Positions 1 to 8,320 of a DNA stretch of 64,000 nt are shown here, in pieces. How positions within the stretch are numbered: the stretch's first letter is position 1; each line of letters opens with the position of its first letter. The notes under the pieces are model-generated. The model was not told the DNA's origin. It searched no databases and worked only from the letters and a program-made list of their open reading frames with translations. The position numbers were made by a program, and so were the translations under genes. Source of the stretch: Oscillospiraceae bacterium (GTDB taxonomy: Bacteria > Bacillota > Clostridia > Oscillospirales > Ruminococcaceae); the NCBI GenBank assembly GCA_017466865.1, contig JAFTTI010000021.1, forward strand, positions 186,001 through 250,000. The letters are read 5' to 3'.

Positions 1-128
1 AATTCAGAATAACAGATGAATGTATCGACAGCGCACTCAGAGTAAGTTTTTCAAGATTTACAACCTGGCAGGATATAGATATGCTCATAAACGGCATAAT
101 AGATGGTCAGCAATCAATTTCAAGATAA
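1..128 (+). CDS. Cysteine desulfurase, C-terminal end only (NifS/IscS type)
   Basis: The window opens inside this gene; the reading frame starts at base 3 and ends at TAA 126-128. The 41 visible residues contain ALRVSFSRFTTWQDIDMLI, the C-terminal strand and helix typical of class V aminotransferase-fold cysteine desulfurases. The enzyme takes sulfur from L-cysteine as a persulfide. Its place 13 bases upstream of thiI suggests it supplies sulfur for tRNA 4-thiouridine (and possibly thiazole) synthesis, a common Gram-positive pairing. The PLP lysine and catalytic cysteine lie outside the window, so activity cannot be judged. Confidence 0.75.
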   Translation, partial: FRITDECIDSALRVSFSRFTTWQDIDMLINGIIDGQQSISR

Positions 129-141
129 AGGAAAAGAAACT

Positions 142-1320
142 ATGAAAGAAATCATACTCGCAAAATACGGCGAAATTGCACTCAAAGGTCTTAATAAAAG
201 TCAGTTTGAGGCAATACTTGTAAAGAATGTTAAAAGAAGACTTTCAGACCTTGGTCAGTTTAAAATCACAAGAGCACAGTCGATAGTTTTTATCGAACCT
301 CTTTCAGAAGAAACAGATATTTCAGATGTAATAGAAAGAGTAAGAAAAACATTCGGATTTTCAGTTCTCTGCCGATGCGGAGTTTTTGAGAAGGATTATG
401 AAGATATAAAAACCAACGGACTTTTATATCTCGAAGACGAACTTTCCTATGCAAAGACATTCAAGGTTGAAGCAAAGCGTTCGGATAAGAAATTTCCTAT
501 GAATTCACCCGCTATCTGCCGTGAATTCGGACACGACATTATGGAAAAATACCCTCATCTTTCGGTTGATGTAAAAAATCCCGATGTTGTTGTAACAGTT
601 GAAATAAGAGAAACAAACGCCTATATCCACGCAGGTGTAATTCAGGGAGCAGGCGGTATGCCCGTAGGAACATCAGGTCAGGCACTTCTTCTTCTCTCAG
701 GCGGAATAGACTCTCCCGTTGCGGGATATATGATGGCAAAACGCGGAATCCATATCAACGCTATTCATTATGTAAGCCCACCCTATACATCCGACAGAGC
801 AAGACAGAAAGTCGAAAGACTCTGTTCAAAGATTTCTGCATATTGTGGAGATATAAGATTTTTCTGCGTTCCTTTCACAGAAATTCAGGAAAAGATAAAG
901 GATAACTGCCCCGAAGAACTTTTCACGATCATAATGAGAAGAATTATGATGAAGATTGCGCAGAAAATAGCAGAAAGAGAAAACCTTTCAGCGCTCATTT
1001 TAGGTGAAAGCGTAGGACAGGTTGCAAGTCAGACTATGGGTGCCATTGTCTGCACAGATGCAGTAGCTAAAATGCCTGTTTTCCGTCCCGTTATCGGAAT
1101 GGATAAATCAGAAATAGTTGAAATAGCAAGAAAAATCGACACATTCGATATCTCGATAGAACCCTATGAAGATTGTTGCACAGTTTTCACCCCCAAGCAT
1201 CCCAAAACAGCGCCCGTTCTTTCAGATGTTGAAAAAGCAGAGGCACTCTTTGATTTTGAGCCCCTCATTGATAAGGCAGTTGAAGAAACAGAAGTAAAAC
1301 TATTTAAAGCCGAATTTTAA
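142..1320 (+). CDS. thiI: tRNA uracil 4-sulfurtransferase ThiI
   Basis: This cytoplasmic enzyme adenylates U8 of tRNA and replaces its oxygen with sulfur passed on from a cysteine desulfurase. The protein has 392 residues: an N-terminal ferredoxin-like region, a THUMP RNA-binding domain (about 60-165) and a PP-loop ATPase whose motif SGGIDSP lies near residue 187. It stops after the PP-loop domain and lacks the C-terminal rhodanese domain of the E. coli enzyme, as is usual in Firmicutes. I chose ATG 142, 8 bases after AAAGGAAAA, over ATG 103, which lies inside the upstream gene and has no ribosome-binding site. It follows the desulfurase and precedes cinA by 10 bases, so co-transcription is likely. 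Confidence 0.95.
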   Translation: MKEIILAKYGEIALKGLNKSQFEAILVKNVKRRLSDLGQFKITRAQSIVFIEPLSEETDISDVIERVRKTFGFSVLCRCGVFEKDYEDIKTNGLLYLEDELSYAKTFKVEAKRSDKKFPMNSPAICREFGHDIMEKYPHLSVDVKNPDVVVTVEIRETNAYIHAGVIQGAGGMPVGTSGQALLLLSGGIDSPVAGYMMAKRGIHINAIHYVSPPYTSDRARQKVERLCSKISAYCGDIRFFCVPFTEIQEKIKDNCPEELFTIIMRRIMMKIAQKIAERENLSALILGESVGQVASQTMGAIVCTDAVAKMPVFRPVIGMDKSEIVEIARKIDTFDISIEPYEDCCTVFTPKHPKTAPVLSDVEKAEALFDFEPLIDKAVEETEVKLFKAEF

Positions 1321-1330
1321 GGAACATATT

Positions 1331-1870
1331 ATGCATATTGATTTAGATGAGATAAAGATTGAAGAAAATCTTTCGGAAATTTATGCGATGGCTGAAAAAT
1401 CTGTCGGACTTATGTTGTATAAAGATATAAGGGTATCTTTCGCAGAAAGTTGCACAGGCGGACTTTTATCTGAAATAATAACATCAGTTCCCGGTGCATC
1501 ATCCGTTTTTGAAGCAGGTTTCTGCACCTATTCCGAAAGAATAAAGATGAAAATTCTTTCCGTTCCCGAAAGCGTTATTTCAGAAACAACAGTTGTCAGC
1601 GAAGAAACAGCGCTTTATATGGCAAGGGGAATGAAAGACATTTCATCATCAGATATTGCCGTTTCCGTAACGGGAATAGCAGGTCCATCGGGCGCTCTGG
1701 AAGGAAAACCCGTCGGAACAGTATGCGTAGCGTTCTGCTATGGCAAAACAGAAGAAACAACAACCCTTAAATTTTATAAACTTGGTGAGAAAGACAGAGA
1801 AACGATAAGAAAACTTACCGCATCCGCTGTTTATCTCTACCTTAACGAAATCCTTACAGACTGGAAGTGA
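1331..1870 (+). CDS. cinA: CinA C-terminal-domain nicotinamide-nucleotide amidohydrolase (PncC type)
   Basis: The 179-residue protein is a stand-alone CinA C-terminal domain, the family that deamidates nicotinamide mononucleotide to nicotinic acid mononucleotide in pyridine nucleotide recycling. Family blocks seen are SFAESCTGGLLSEIITSVPG near residue 37, the central FCTYSERIKMKIL and VTGIAGPSG with GKPVGTV. The N-terminal molybdopterin-binding-like domain of full-length CinA is absent. ATG 1331 follows AAGGAACA. It sits between thiI and the sortase genes with gaps of 10 and 7 bases, so it is probably a passenger in that operon rather than functionally linked to the sortases. Confidence 0.88.
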   Translation: MHIDLDEIKIEENLSEIYAMAEKSVGLMLYKDIRVSFAESCTGGLLSEIITSVPGASSVFEAGFCTYSERIKMKILSVPESVISETTVVSEETALYMARGMKDISSSDIAVSVTGIAGPSGALEGKPVGTVCVAFCYGKTEETTTLKFYKLGEKDRETIRKLTASAVYLYLNEILTDWK

Positions 1871-1877
1871 GAAAAAG

Positions 1878-2849
1878 TTGGCACTCTCCAAAGAGGCTAA
1901 GCGTGCTTATAAAAAAGCACAGAAAGCCCAGAACAAAAAGAGAAAGCGTCATTGGCTGATTATTCAGTACGGCGACTCCAAAAAAGAAATAATGAGTAAG
2001 ATAATGACACAGCTCTGTTGCGCCGTTCTTATCTGCTCTGTCATAATACTCTGGGATTATTTCAAGGCGATGTTTGTCAACAGCAAACTCAATTCCTCGT
2101 TGCAGGACCTTTACGGAACCGTAACGGAAAACATCGTCGGAACAACCGATAAAGGAACAATCCTTCCCAACGCACAAGCACTTTTAGAAATAAATCCCGA
2201 TACAGTAGGCTGGGTAAAAGTCGAGGGAACAAACATAGATAACCCCGTAGTGCTCCGAAAAGACGATACCCCTACATCAAACTATTACCTCAACCATAAC
2301 TTCAATGGCGATGAGGCAAAAGCGGGTACAATTTTTCTGGATTACCGAACAACCTTAGGCTATAATAAACAATCTGATAACCTTGTTTTATATGGTCATA
2401 ACGAAAAGGATAACTCAATGTTCGGTGACCTTGACCGTTATAAGAATGATATTGATTTCTATCGTGACCATCCGATAGTAAAGTTCAATTCAAACTATGA
2501 AACGGCGGATTATAAAATAATCGCTTGTTTCGTAACTCACACCCTCCCCGAACAGTCATATGACGGAAAGGTGTTCGACTATCAGAACTATATTGATTTT
2601 GATGAAGCAAGATACAATGACTTTATCAGTAATGTTATGAGCCGTTCGCAGATAATAACAACCGTTGATTACAGATACGGCGACCGCTTTCTGACCCTTT
2701 CAACCTGCTCAAATGAATTTTCAAATTCAAGATTTGTAGTAGTGGCAAGAAAGGTAAGAGAAGGCGAAGATGTCGGCGTTGATGTTTTAAACGCAAAGGT
2801 AAACGAAAACGCAAAAGAACCTGATTGGGATAAGATTTACGGAAGATAA
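1878..2849 (+). CDS. Class B sortase 1, membrane anchored
   Basis: Sortases cleave a sorting signal in a secreted protein and transfer it to a cell-wall nucleophile. This 323-residue protein has a Lys/Arg-rich cytoplasmic start, one membrane segment (about 42-62), a short linker and a class B-like sortase domain. The catalytic triad is visible: His174 in LYGHNEKDNS, Cys277 in TLSTCSNE and Arg285 in SRFVVVAR. The start is TTG 1878 with AGTGAG upstream. It is the first of three consecutive sortases; the pair with the next gene shares long blocks such as HNEKDNSMFGDLD, which suggests tandem duplication. No protein with a C-terminal sorting signal was seen in the window, so the substrate is unknown. 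It could attach wall proteins or assemble a surface polymer. Confidence 0.88.
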   Translation: MALSKEAKRAYKKAQKAQNKKRKRHWLIIQYGDSKKEIMSKIMTQLCCAVLICSVIILWDYFKAMFVNSKLNSSLQDLYGTVTENIVGTTDKGTILPNAQALLEINPDTVGWVKVEGTNIDNPVVLRKDDTPTSNYYLNHNFNGDEAKAGTIFLDYRTTLGYNKQSDNLVLYGHNEKDNSMFGDLDRYKNDIDFYRDHPIVKFNSNYETADYKIIACFVTHTLPEQSYDGKVFDYQNYIDFDEARYNDFISNVMSRSQIITTVDYRYGDRFLTLSTCSNEFSNSRFVVVARKVREGEDVGVDVLNAKVNENAKEPDWDKIYGR

Positions 2850-2867
2850 CAAAAAGAGGTGAGAAAC

Positions 2868-3848
2868 TTGGGAATAAGAGAGGAGGCACTCGATAAACAG
2901 AGGTCTGTCATAGTTTCTAAAAAGAAGAAAAAGAAAATCAGTATCTCTCTTATTACAAGTTCACTTGTTTTGGCAGGAACACTCATTTTTCTCGCCTGCT
3001 ATTTTATAGAAGGTATCCGTTCGGGGCTTGAGTATAAAAAACTTTCCGAGATACAAAGTTCTCTCGCTGAAGTCACAACAATAACAACCGCGGGAACGAC
3101 CGTCCCTGATGCACCCGTAAGAAAACCTATTCTTCCACTCGCTGAAGAACTTTTAAAACAGAATCCCGATACAGTCGGCTGGATAACAATCCAGAATACA
3201 AATATCAACTACCCCGTAGTAAGAAGGGGAAATAAAGAAGAAGAAAATTCCTATTATTTAACGCATAGCTTTGATGGCTCACAAAACCGCAAAGGCGCCG
3301 TTATGATGGATTACCGAACAACAGCGTCAGATATCGAAAATTCCGATAATATCGTTTTGTATGCACATAACGAAAAGGATAACTCAATGTTCGGTGACCT
3401 TGATAACTATAAAAATAACGGAAGTAACGCGTGGAGCGATAAAGCACTCGAATTTTATAAACAGAATCCCATAATAACTTTCAGCACCAACTACGAAAAG
3501 GCAGATTATAAGATATTTGCCGTATTCGTTACAATGACAACCGATAAGTATGACAGCGTTCCGCTTTTCGATTATCAGAACTATATTGATTTTGATATGA
3601 ACAGATATATGGATTTTATTGATAACATAGAAAAACGGAACAAACTCATAACAGATGTAAACTATAAATTCGGCGATGAGTTTCTGACTCTCTCAACCTG
3701 CTCTAATGAAGCGAACGACGCAAGACTTGTAATAGTTGCAAGAAAAGTTCGCGAAGGAGAAGGCTCTTTCGTTGACACAACAAACGCAATTTTTGAAAAA
3801 AATCCCGTTTATGAACATAACTGGACAGAAATCTATAAGAATTATTGA
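2868..3848 (+). CDS. Class B sortase 2, membrane anchored
   Basis: The protein (326 residues from TTG 2868) has a basic stretch of six lysines, a membrane segment (about 26-48), a Thr/Val-rich linker and a class B sortase domain. Catalytic residues are His167 in YAHNEKDNS, Cys278 in TLSTCSNE and Arg286 in ARLVIVAR. GTG 2859 is also in frame but overlaps the ribosome-binding site AGAGGTGAG; TTG 2868 lies about 6 bases after it and repeats the start layout of sortase 1. It is the closest relative of the preceding gene, 18 bases upstream. An insert around residues 182-190 (NNGSNAWSD) distinguishes it from sortase 1 and may affect substrate choice; that last point is inference. Confidence 0.88.
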   Translation: MGIREEALDKQRSVIVSKKKKKKISISLITSSLVLAGTLIFLACYFIEGIRSGLEYKKLSEIQSSLAEVTTITTAGTTVPDAPVRKPILPLAEELLKQNPDTVGWITIQNTNINYPVVRRGNKEEENSYYLTHSFDGSQNRKGAVMMDYRTTASDIENSDNIVLYAHNEKDNSMFGDLDNYKNNGSNAWSDKALEFYKQNPIITFSTNYEKADYKIFAVFVTMTTDKYDSVPLFDYQNYIDFDMNRYMDFIDNIEKRNKLITDVNYKFGDEFLTLSTCSNEANDARLVIVARKVREGEGSFVDTTNAIFEKNPVYEHNWTEIYKNY

Positions 3849-3875
3849 TATAAAAAATAACGGAGGATAAAAAAG

Positions 3876-4751
3876 ATGAACACAAAAAAGAATATCGCAT
3901 TCGCGATGTCGGTTTCTCTCATAGCATCAATGTCACTTGCCCTTTCGGGATGTAATCCTACACCGCCCGAAGTAACAGAAGTGTATACCCCCAAGGTAGA
4001 AACATCTGTTGAAACAACAATAGTTACAACAGAAGAAACCGAGCCACCTCTCGTTCTTCTCCCTGAAGCACAGGAAAGAATGGAAAGATACGAACACTAT
4101 GCAGGCTGGATAAATATCCCCGGAATAGTTGACGAACCGATAGTTCAGTATTCAGATAACGATTATTATTTAAACAGAAATCCCGACCAGCAGAAAGATG
4201 TTGCAGGTTCAATCTATGCCGATTTCAGATGCTTACTCAATACAAGAAAGCGTTCAGGTAATATTGTTCTTTACGGACACAACCAGAAAGACGGCTCAAG
4301 ATTCGGTCAGCTCGATTTTTATAAGTGGAATCCTCTTACTTACTATCAGCAGAAACCCCTTGTCTATGTTGACACGGCCTATGAAAAGAGAGTATATAAA
4401 ATCTGCTCGATGTTTATTATCAACACAAAACCCGAACACGACACTCGTCCTCTTTTCGATTATCATAACTACATAGACCTTACCGACGAAGCAAGATTCA
4501 ACGAGTTCGCAGACCAGATCAAAAAGCGTTCTCTCCTTGTTATCCCTGATGTAGACATTCAGTATGGCGATAGATTCGTAACACTCTCAACCTGCAGTAC
4601 AGAATTTGAAAGCTCAAGATTTGTTATAATAGCAAGAGAACTCCGCGAGGGTGAAAGTGCCGAAGTCGACACATCAACAGCAAAGGTAAATGATAATCCA
4701 CTTTACCCTGAAATCATCTATAAATATCAGGGCGGAAGCTACAGAGAATAA
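3876..4751 (+). CDS. Class B sortase 3 with a lipoprotein signal peptide
   Basis: The 291-residue protein has the sortase domain with His135 in LYGHNQKDG, Cys240 in TLSTCSTE and Arg248 in SRFVIIAR. It is not anchored by a plain N-terminal helix. It starts with MNTKKNIAFA, a hydrophobic stretch and the lipobox LALSGC, so Cys26 should be lipidated and the enzyme held on the outer face of the membrane. A Thr/Glu-rich linker (30-58) follows. ATG 3876 follows CGGAGGAT. Lipoprotein sortases are unusual, since most are type I or II membrane proteins. It is more diverged from sortases 1 and 2 than they are from each other. Confidence 0.87.
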   Translation: MNTKKNIAFAMSVSLIASMSLALSGCNPTPPEVTEVYTPKVETSVETTIVTTEETEPPLVLLPEAQERMERYEHYAGWINIPGIVDEPIVQYSDNDYYLNRNPDQQKDVAGSIYADFRCLLNTRKRSGNIVLYGHNQKDGSRFGQLDFYKWNPLTYYQQKPLVYVDTAYEKRVYKICSMFIINTKPEHDTRPLFDYHNYIDLTDEARFNEFADQIKKRSLLVIPDVDIQYGDRFVTLSTCSTEFESSRFVIIARELREGESAEVDTSTAKVNDNPLYPEIIYKYQGGSYRE

Positions 4752-4772
4752 TAAAAAAGAAGGAATGACATT

Positions 4773-6260
4773 ATGAAAAGAACATCACTTGCGGGATTTA
4801 CCGCGGTTGCTGTCATAGGTCTTGTATATACCGCTCTGTATACAACAGTAGGTGAAACTACAAGAACAGGCGATTTGTCAGAATACATAGAGGCGAATGC
4901 CATATCCGTTGTTTCTTCGGATTCTCTTACGGAATATAATGCATTTATGCCTGAAGAAACTATCGTCACAAAGGGAACAACAGCAAGAACAGACATAACT
5001 GTTTCTGCTGATAAAAACCCCGTTTCAACATTACAGGGTGCTGAAGGAAGCGGTAACGCAGGAGGACTTTCGCAGAATACAATGGCGATTGTAACAACAC
5101 CAAAGGTAACAACTACTCCAAAGGTTACTACAACACCAAAGGTAACAACTACTCCGAAGATTACAACAACCCCTAAGGTTACAACCACTCCGAAAGTAAC
5201 GACTACTCCTAAAGTAACAACAACCCCAGTTACAACTACAACACCCAAGGTAACAACAACCGTTCCAAAAACTACAACCATAAGAGAATTCGGAACGACA
5301 ACAACAGTAGCAACAACAACTCCTACAACGGTTAAAACAACAGTTCCCACAACAGAAACAACAACCGTTCCTACAACAAAGGCAACAACAAAAGTAACAT
5401 CTGTTGTAAGGGAATTCGGTCAGACCGAAACAACAACCACAGCAAAAACCACAACATCGGCGTCTGATGAAGATGACGAAATCGTTTCATCATCATGGGG
5501 CAACCTTACATATAAATATAACGGCAGTACACATACTGACGACGCTTTTACAGTAGTCTGCAAAGTTGTTGAAGCCGAAATGGGTTCATCTTTTGATGAA
5601 GAGGCTTTAAAAGCACAGGCTGTTGCTGCATATTCTTTCATAAAATCAAAGAATAATGCGGGCATTGCCCCCTCACTCGCTATGAAGAGCAATGTTTCCT
5701 CAAAGGTAAAGAGTGCTGTTTCTGCCGTATCGGGCGAAGCGATCTATTATAACGGAAAAGTTATCGAGGCCGTTTATTCCGCATCACAGGGCGGCGCGTC
5801 GGCTTCATCAGAACAGGTATGGGGCGGAAAAGTTCCTTATCTCGTTTCTGTTGAGAATGATTATGATGAATACGACAGATACTATGGCTATGAAAAAACA
5901 TTCACAGAAAGCGAAGTAGAGGATTATCTCGAAAGTTATTTAGGAAAATCCCTCACATCCGACCCTGAGGATTGGATTGTAGTAGAGAGTCGCTATGACA
6001 GCGGATATGTAAAGACTGTAACTCTCGACGGAAGAAAAACTGTTTCAGGAAGAACCGTAAGAGAATCTGTATTCGATATGGATTTAAGATCCGCTAATTT
6101 TGAGGTTGAATACGATGACGGCGAATTTATCTTTACAACCTATGGCTATGGCCACGGCGTAGGACTTTCACAACTCGGCGCCAACCTTTATGCAACAAAG
6201 GGCGGATATACCTATGAAGAAATCCTTTATCATTACTATACAGGTGTAACTGTAAGATAG
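4773..6260 (+). CDS. Secreted SpoIID/LytB-domain protein with Thr/Pro-rich repeats
   Basis: The 495-residue protein has an N-terminal signal or anchor helix (about 7-26), a Thr-rich low-complexity region (about 106-229) and a C-terminal SpoIID/LytB domain (about 250-495). The family holds lytic transglycosylases acting on glycan strands without stem peptides. The family Glu in VVEAEMGSSF (Glu269) and the C-terminal GYGHGVGLSQLGA block are present. The repeat region holds seven or eight copies of a six-residue unit (TTTPKV) and the motif REFG twice (171-174, 213-216). It is probably extracellular and possibly O-glycosylated. There is no LPXTG-like C-terminus, so it is not an obvious sortase substrate. 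Vegetative rather than sporulation use is suggested by its operon position after the sortases. Confidence 0.85.
   Translation: MKRTSLAGFTAVAVIGLVYTALYTTVGETTRTGDLSEYIEANAISVVSSDSLTEYNAFMPEETIVTKGTTARTDITVSADKNPVSTLQGAEGSGNAGGLSQNTMAIVTTPKVTTTPKVTTTPKVTTTPKITTTPKVTTTPKVTTTPKVTTTPVTTTTPKVTTTVPKTTTIREFGTTTTVATTTPTTVKTTVPTTETTTVPTTKATTKVTSVVREFGQTETTTTAKTTTSASDEDDEIVSSSWGNLTYKYNGSTHTDDAFTVVCKVVEAEMGSSFDEEALKAQAVAAYSFIKSKNNAGIAPSLAMKSNVSSKVKSAVSAVSGEAIYYNGKVIEAVYSASQGGASASSEQVWGGKVPYLVSVENDYDEYDRYYGYEKTFTESEVEDYLESYLGKSLTSDPEDWIVVESRYDSGYVKTVTLDGRKTVSGRTVRESVFDMDLRSANFEVEYDDGEFIFTTYGYGHGVGLSQLGANLYATKGGYTYEEILYHYYTGVTVR
5100..5240 (+). repeat. Tandem 18-bp coding repeats (Thr/Pro/Lys/Val unit)
   Basis: Within the SpoIID-domain gene, an 18-base unit encoding TTTPKV is repeated about eight times with third-position variation (ACA/ACT/ACG/ACC, CCA/CCG/CCT/CCC, AAA/AAG). 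One copy reads TTTPKI and the last copies are irregular. The synonymous drift suggests the array is not very recent, although slippage could still change its length. Confidence 0.85.
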
Positions 6261-6270
6261 GAGAAACTTT

Positions 6271-7542
6271 ATGCAGATGTATGATATTATCTGTAAAAAG
6301 AAAACCAATAAAGAACTTTCAACCGAAGAAATAAACTGGCTTGTAAAGGAGTTTACCGCGGGTAATATTTCCGATGCACAGATGACAGCGTTTTTAATGG
6401 CGGTTTATTTCAATTCGATGACAGAAAGAGAAACCCTTGATCTGACTCTCGCTATGGAACATTCAGGCGATGTTTTAGACCTTTCTTCGATAGACAAGAT
6501 AACTGTCGATAAACATTCAACAGGCGGAGTAGGGGATAAAACAACCCTTTTCATAGCGCCGACAGTTGCCTCACTCGGAGTGAAAGTTCCCAAAATGTCA
6601 GGCAGAGGACTCGGACATACAGGAGGCACTATTGATAAACTCGAAAGCATCGAGGGATTTAATACAAGCCTTTCTTTCGATGAATTCAGCGATGTTGTAA
6701 AATCTGTCGGATGTGCCGTTGTCGGTCAGACAGGAAAACTCACTCCCGCCGATAAGAAAATCTATGCGCTTCGAGATGTAACAGCAACAGTCGATAGTAT
6801 CCCTCTTATCGCATCAAGCATTATGAGTAAAAAACTCGCAACAGGAAACAGCTGTATCCTTCTTGATGTAAAATGCGGAAGTGGTGCTTTTATGAAGGAT
6901 AAAGAATCTGCAAAGGCACTTGCCGATACAATGGTTAAAATCGGAAATAACGCGGGTAGAAACTGCGCGGCTTTAATAACCGATATGACAAAACCTTTAG
7001 GAAGAGCAATAGGAAACTCTCTTGAAGTGATAGAAGCGGCAGAAGCTTTAAAGGGAAAAGAAAAAGGCGAGTTTTTTGATCTTTGCATAGAACTTTCAGC
7101 TAATATGCTCTCTCTCGCAGGAAAGGGAACACCCGAAGAATGTGCTGTTATGGCAAAAGAGGCTGTTGAAAGCGGAAAGGCTTTCAATAAATTCAAAGAA
7201 ATGATTTCTGCTCAGGGCGGGAGTCCCGAAGTTGTCGAAGATTACAAATTGTTTAAACAGCCTAAATTTATACACGAAGTATATGCAGATAAATCAGGAA
7301 TCGTAACCTGCAACGATTGTGAAGCGATAGGACTTGTTTCTCTCTCGCTCGGGGCAGGCAGAACTGTTAAAGATGCGCCAATTGACCATTCAGCAGGTGT
7401 TTATCTCGATAAACTCTGCGGAGAGAGGGTAGAAAAGGGCGAAAAAATTGCAACGCTTTACTCATCAATTGATTGCGATATGGCGAAAATCGGCGAAAGA
7501 TTTAGTTCTGTATATCAAATTACGGATACCAATTTGGTATAA
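6271..7542 (+). CDS. pdp: Pyrimidine-nucleoside phosphorylase
   Basis: The enzyme phosphorolyses uridine, thymidine or deoxyuridine to the base and ribose/deoxyribose 1-phosphate in cytoplasmic nucleoside salvage. The 423-residue product shows the family signature from KHSTGGVGDKTTLF (phosphate loop, about 81-94) through SGRGLGHTGGTIDKLESI, plus a C-terminal PYNP domain containing the D-H-SAGVYL block. ATG 6271 follows TAGGAG, 10 bases after the SpoIID-domain stop, so it appears to end the operon that begins before thiI. The signature fits the Gram-positive pyrimidine-nucleoside phosphorylase group; a strict thymidine phosphorylase (DeoA) is the alternative name. Confidence 0.93.
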   Translation: MQMYDIICKKKTNKELSTEEINWLVKEFTAGNISDAQMTAFLMAVYFNSMTERETLDLTLAMEHSGDVLDLSSIDKITVDKHSTGGVGDKTTLFIAPTVASLGVKVPKMSGRGLGHTGGTIDKLESIEGFNTSLSFDEFSDVVKSVGCAVVGQTGKLTPADKKIYALRDVTATVDSIPLIASSIMSKKLATGNSCILLDVKCGSGAFMKDKESAKALADTMVKIGNNAGRNCAALITDMTKPLGRAIGNSLEVIEAAEALKGKEKGEFFDLCIELSANMLSLAGKGTPEECAVMAKEAVESGKAFNKFKEMISAQGGSPEVVEDYKLFKQPKFIHEVYADKSGIVTCNDCEAIGLVSLSLGAGRTVKDAPIDHSAGVYLDKLCGERVEKGEKIATLYSSIDCDMAKIGERFSSVYQITDTNLV

Positions 7543-7577
7543 AGTTCACAATTTTTAAATAATTTGCACATAAACAC

Positions 7578-7605
7578 TTGACAATTTCATAGAATTGCGT
7601 ATAAT
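7578..7605 (+). promoter_or_regulatory. Sigma-A promoter for the zinc-ribbon gene
   Basis: TTGACA at 7578-7583 and TATAAT at 7600-7605 with a 16-bp spacer. The leader (about 58 bases) can fold AAAGT/ACTTT near 7625-7644 before the AGGAGG site. Confidence 0.8.
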
Positions 7606-7670
7606 TTAAACTATGGTATTATAAAGTTCGTGGCAGGACTTTGTTGTGGATTATTTAGGAGGTATTCGGT

Positions 7671-8093
7671 ATGGGTATTGCAGACGTTGTAGGTTCAATC
7701 GGATCGACAGCAACAGGCGTTGCTGACAAGGCTAAAAGCATTTCCGAAGTAGGAAACCTTAAAAGAAAAATAGCATACGAAGAAGAAAGAATTGTTGAAA
7801 TTTTTGCAGATATCGGTAAAAGTCTTTATGAAAATCGCAATCAGGATTTAAGCGCATTTGCGCCTCTTTGTGATGATATCGATGTTCGCAAGAGAAGAAT
7901 CAAGAGAATGCGTCTCGAAATGAACGAAATCCGCGGCGTTAAGCTCTGTGAAACCTGCGGAACAGAAGTTGACGAAAAGTACCAGTACTGTGGCGTTTGC
8001 GGTGCTAAACTTCCTTCAAGCCGCGAAGTTCAGATAGGCGAAGTATCAAGCGAAACTTCAGGCCTTATCGCTGGTTCAACAGTTACAGAATAA
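7671..8093 (+). CDS. Zinc-ribbon protein of unknown function
   Basis: The 140-residue protein has a Gly/Ala/Ser-rich N-terminus (1-30), a charged helical middle (about 30-98) and a C-terminal zinc ribbon with two CxxC knuckles (CETCG near residue 103 and CGVCG near 117). It resembles the many small zinc-ribbon proteins of Clostridia that have no assigned role. No signal peptide or membrane segment is evident. It has its own strong promoter, an AGGAGG site and a terminator, so it is monocistronic and probably well expressed. Confidence 0.75.
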   Translation: MGIADVVGSIGSTATGVADKAKSISEVGNLKRKIAYEEERIVEIFADIGKSLYENRNQDLSAFAPLCDDIDVRKRRIKRMRLEMNEIRGVKLCETCGTEVDEKYQYCGVCGAKLPSSREVQIGEVSSETSGLIAGSTVTE

Positions 8094-8097
8094 TATA

Positions 8098-8133
8098 TTT
8101 TCCGCCTGAGTTTCATCGGGCGGAAATTTTTTT
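8098..8133 (+). terminator. Terminator after the zinc-ribbon gene
   Basis: The stem TTTCCGCC/GGCGGAAA is followed by a run of seven T. Confidence 0.85.
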
Positions 8134-8154
8134 GAAAAAAATTTCAAAAAGGTA

Positions 8155-8183
8155 TTGACAGACACAAAAACCTATGCTATAAT
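8155..8183 (+). promoter_or_regulatory. Promoter of the tRNA-Ser pair
   Basis: TTGACA at 8155-8160 and TATAAT at 8178-8183 with a 17-bp spacer, 25 bases before the first tRNA. Confidence 0.85.
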
Positions 8184-8208
8184 GTATAAGCGTTAAGTTA
8201 ATAGTTGT

Positions 8209-8297
8209 GGAGAGGTATCGAAGTGGTCATAACGAGGCGGTCTTGAAAACCGTTTGCCTTCACGGGCACGTGGGTTCGAATCCCACCCTCTCCGCCA
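8209..8297 (+). tRNA. tRNA-Ser (anticodon UGA)
   Basis: The acceptor GGAGAGG pairs with CCTCTCC and the gene encodes GCCA. The anticodon loop CTTGAAA gives UGA. A long variable arm and a GTTCGAATC T-loop mark a class II tRNA-Ser. Confidence 0.96.
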
Positions 8298-8320
8298 ATT
8301 TTTTTTATATTCACCTTTTT

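Noticed and set aside
5100..5240. Regular short repeats as a possible CRISPR array
   Set aside because: The units are 18 bp with no unique spacers, are in frame inside a gene and vary at third positions.
4739..5350. 203-residue Val/Thr-rich frame on the minus strand
   Set aside because: It is the complement of the Thr/Pro repeat of the SpoIID-domain gene. It has no ribosome-binding site and its composition only mirrors the repeat.
4773..6260. SpoIID-domain protein as the sortase substrate
   Set aside because: It ends with the conserved SpoIID C-terminus and has no sorting motif, hydrophobic segment or basic tail there.
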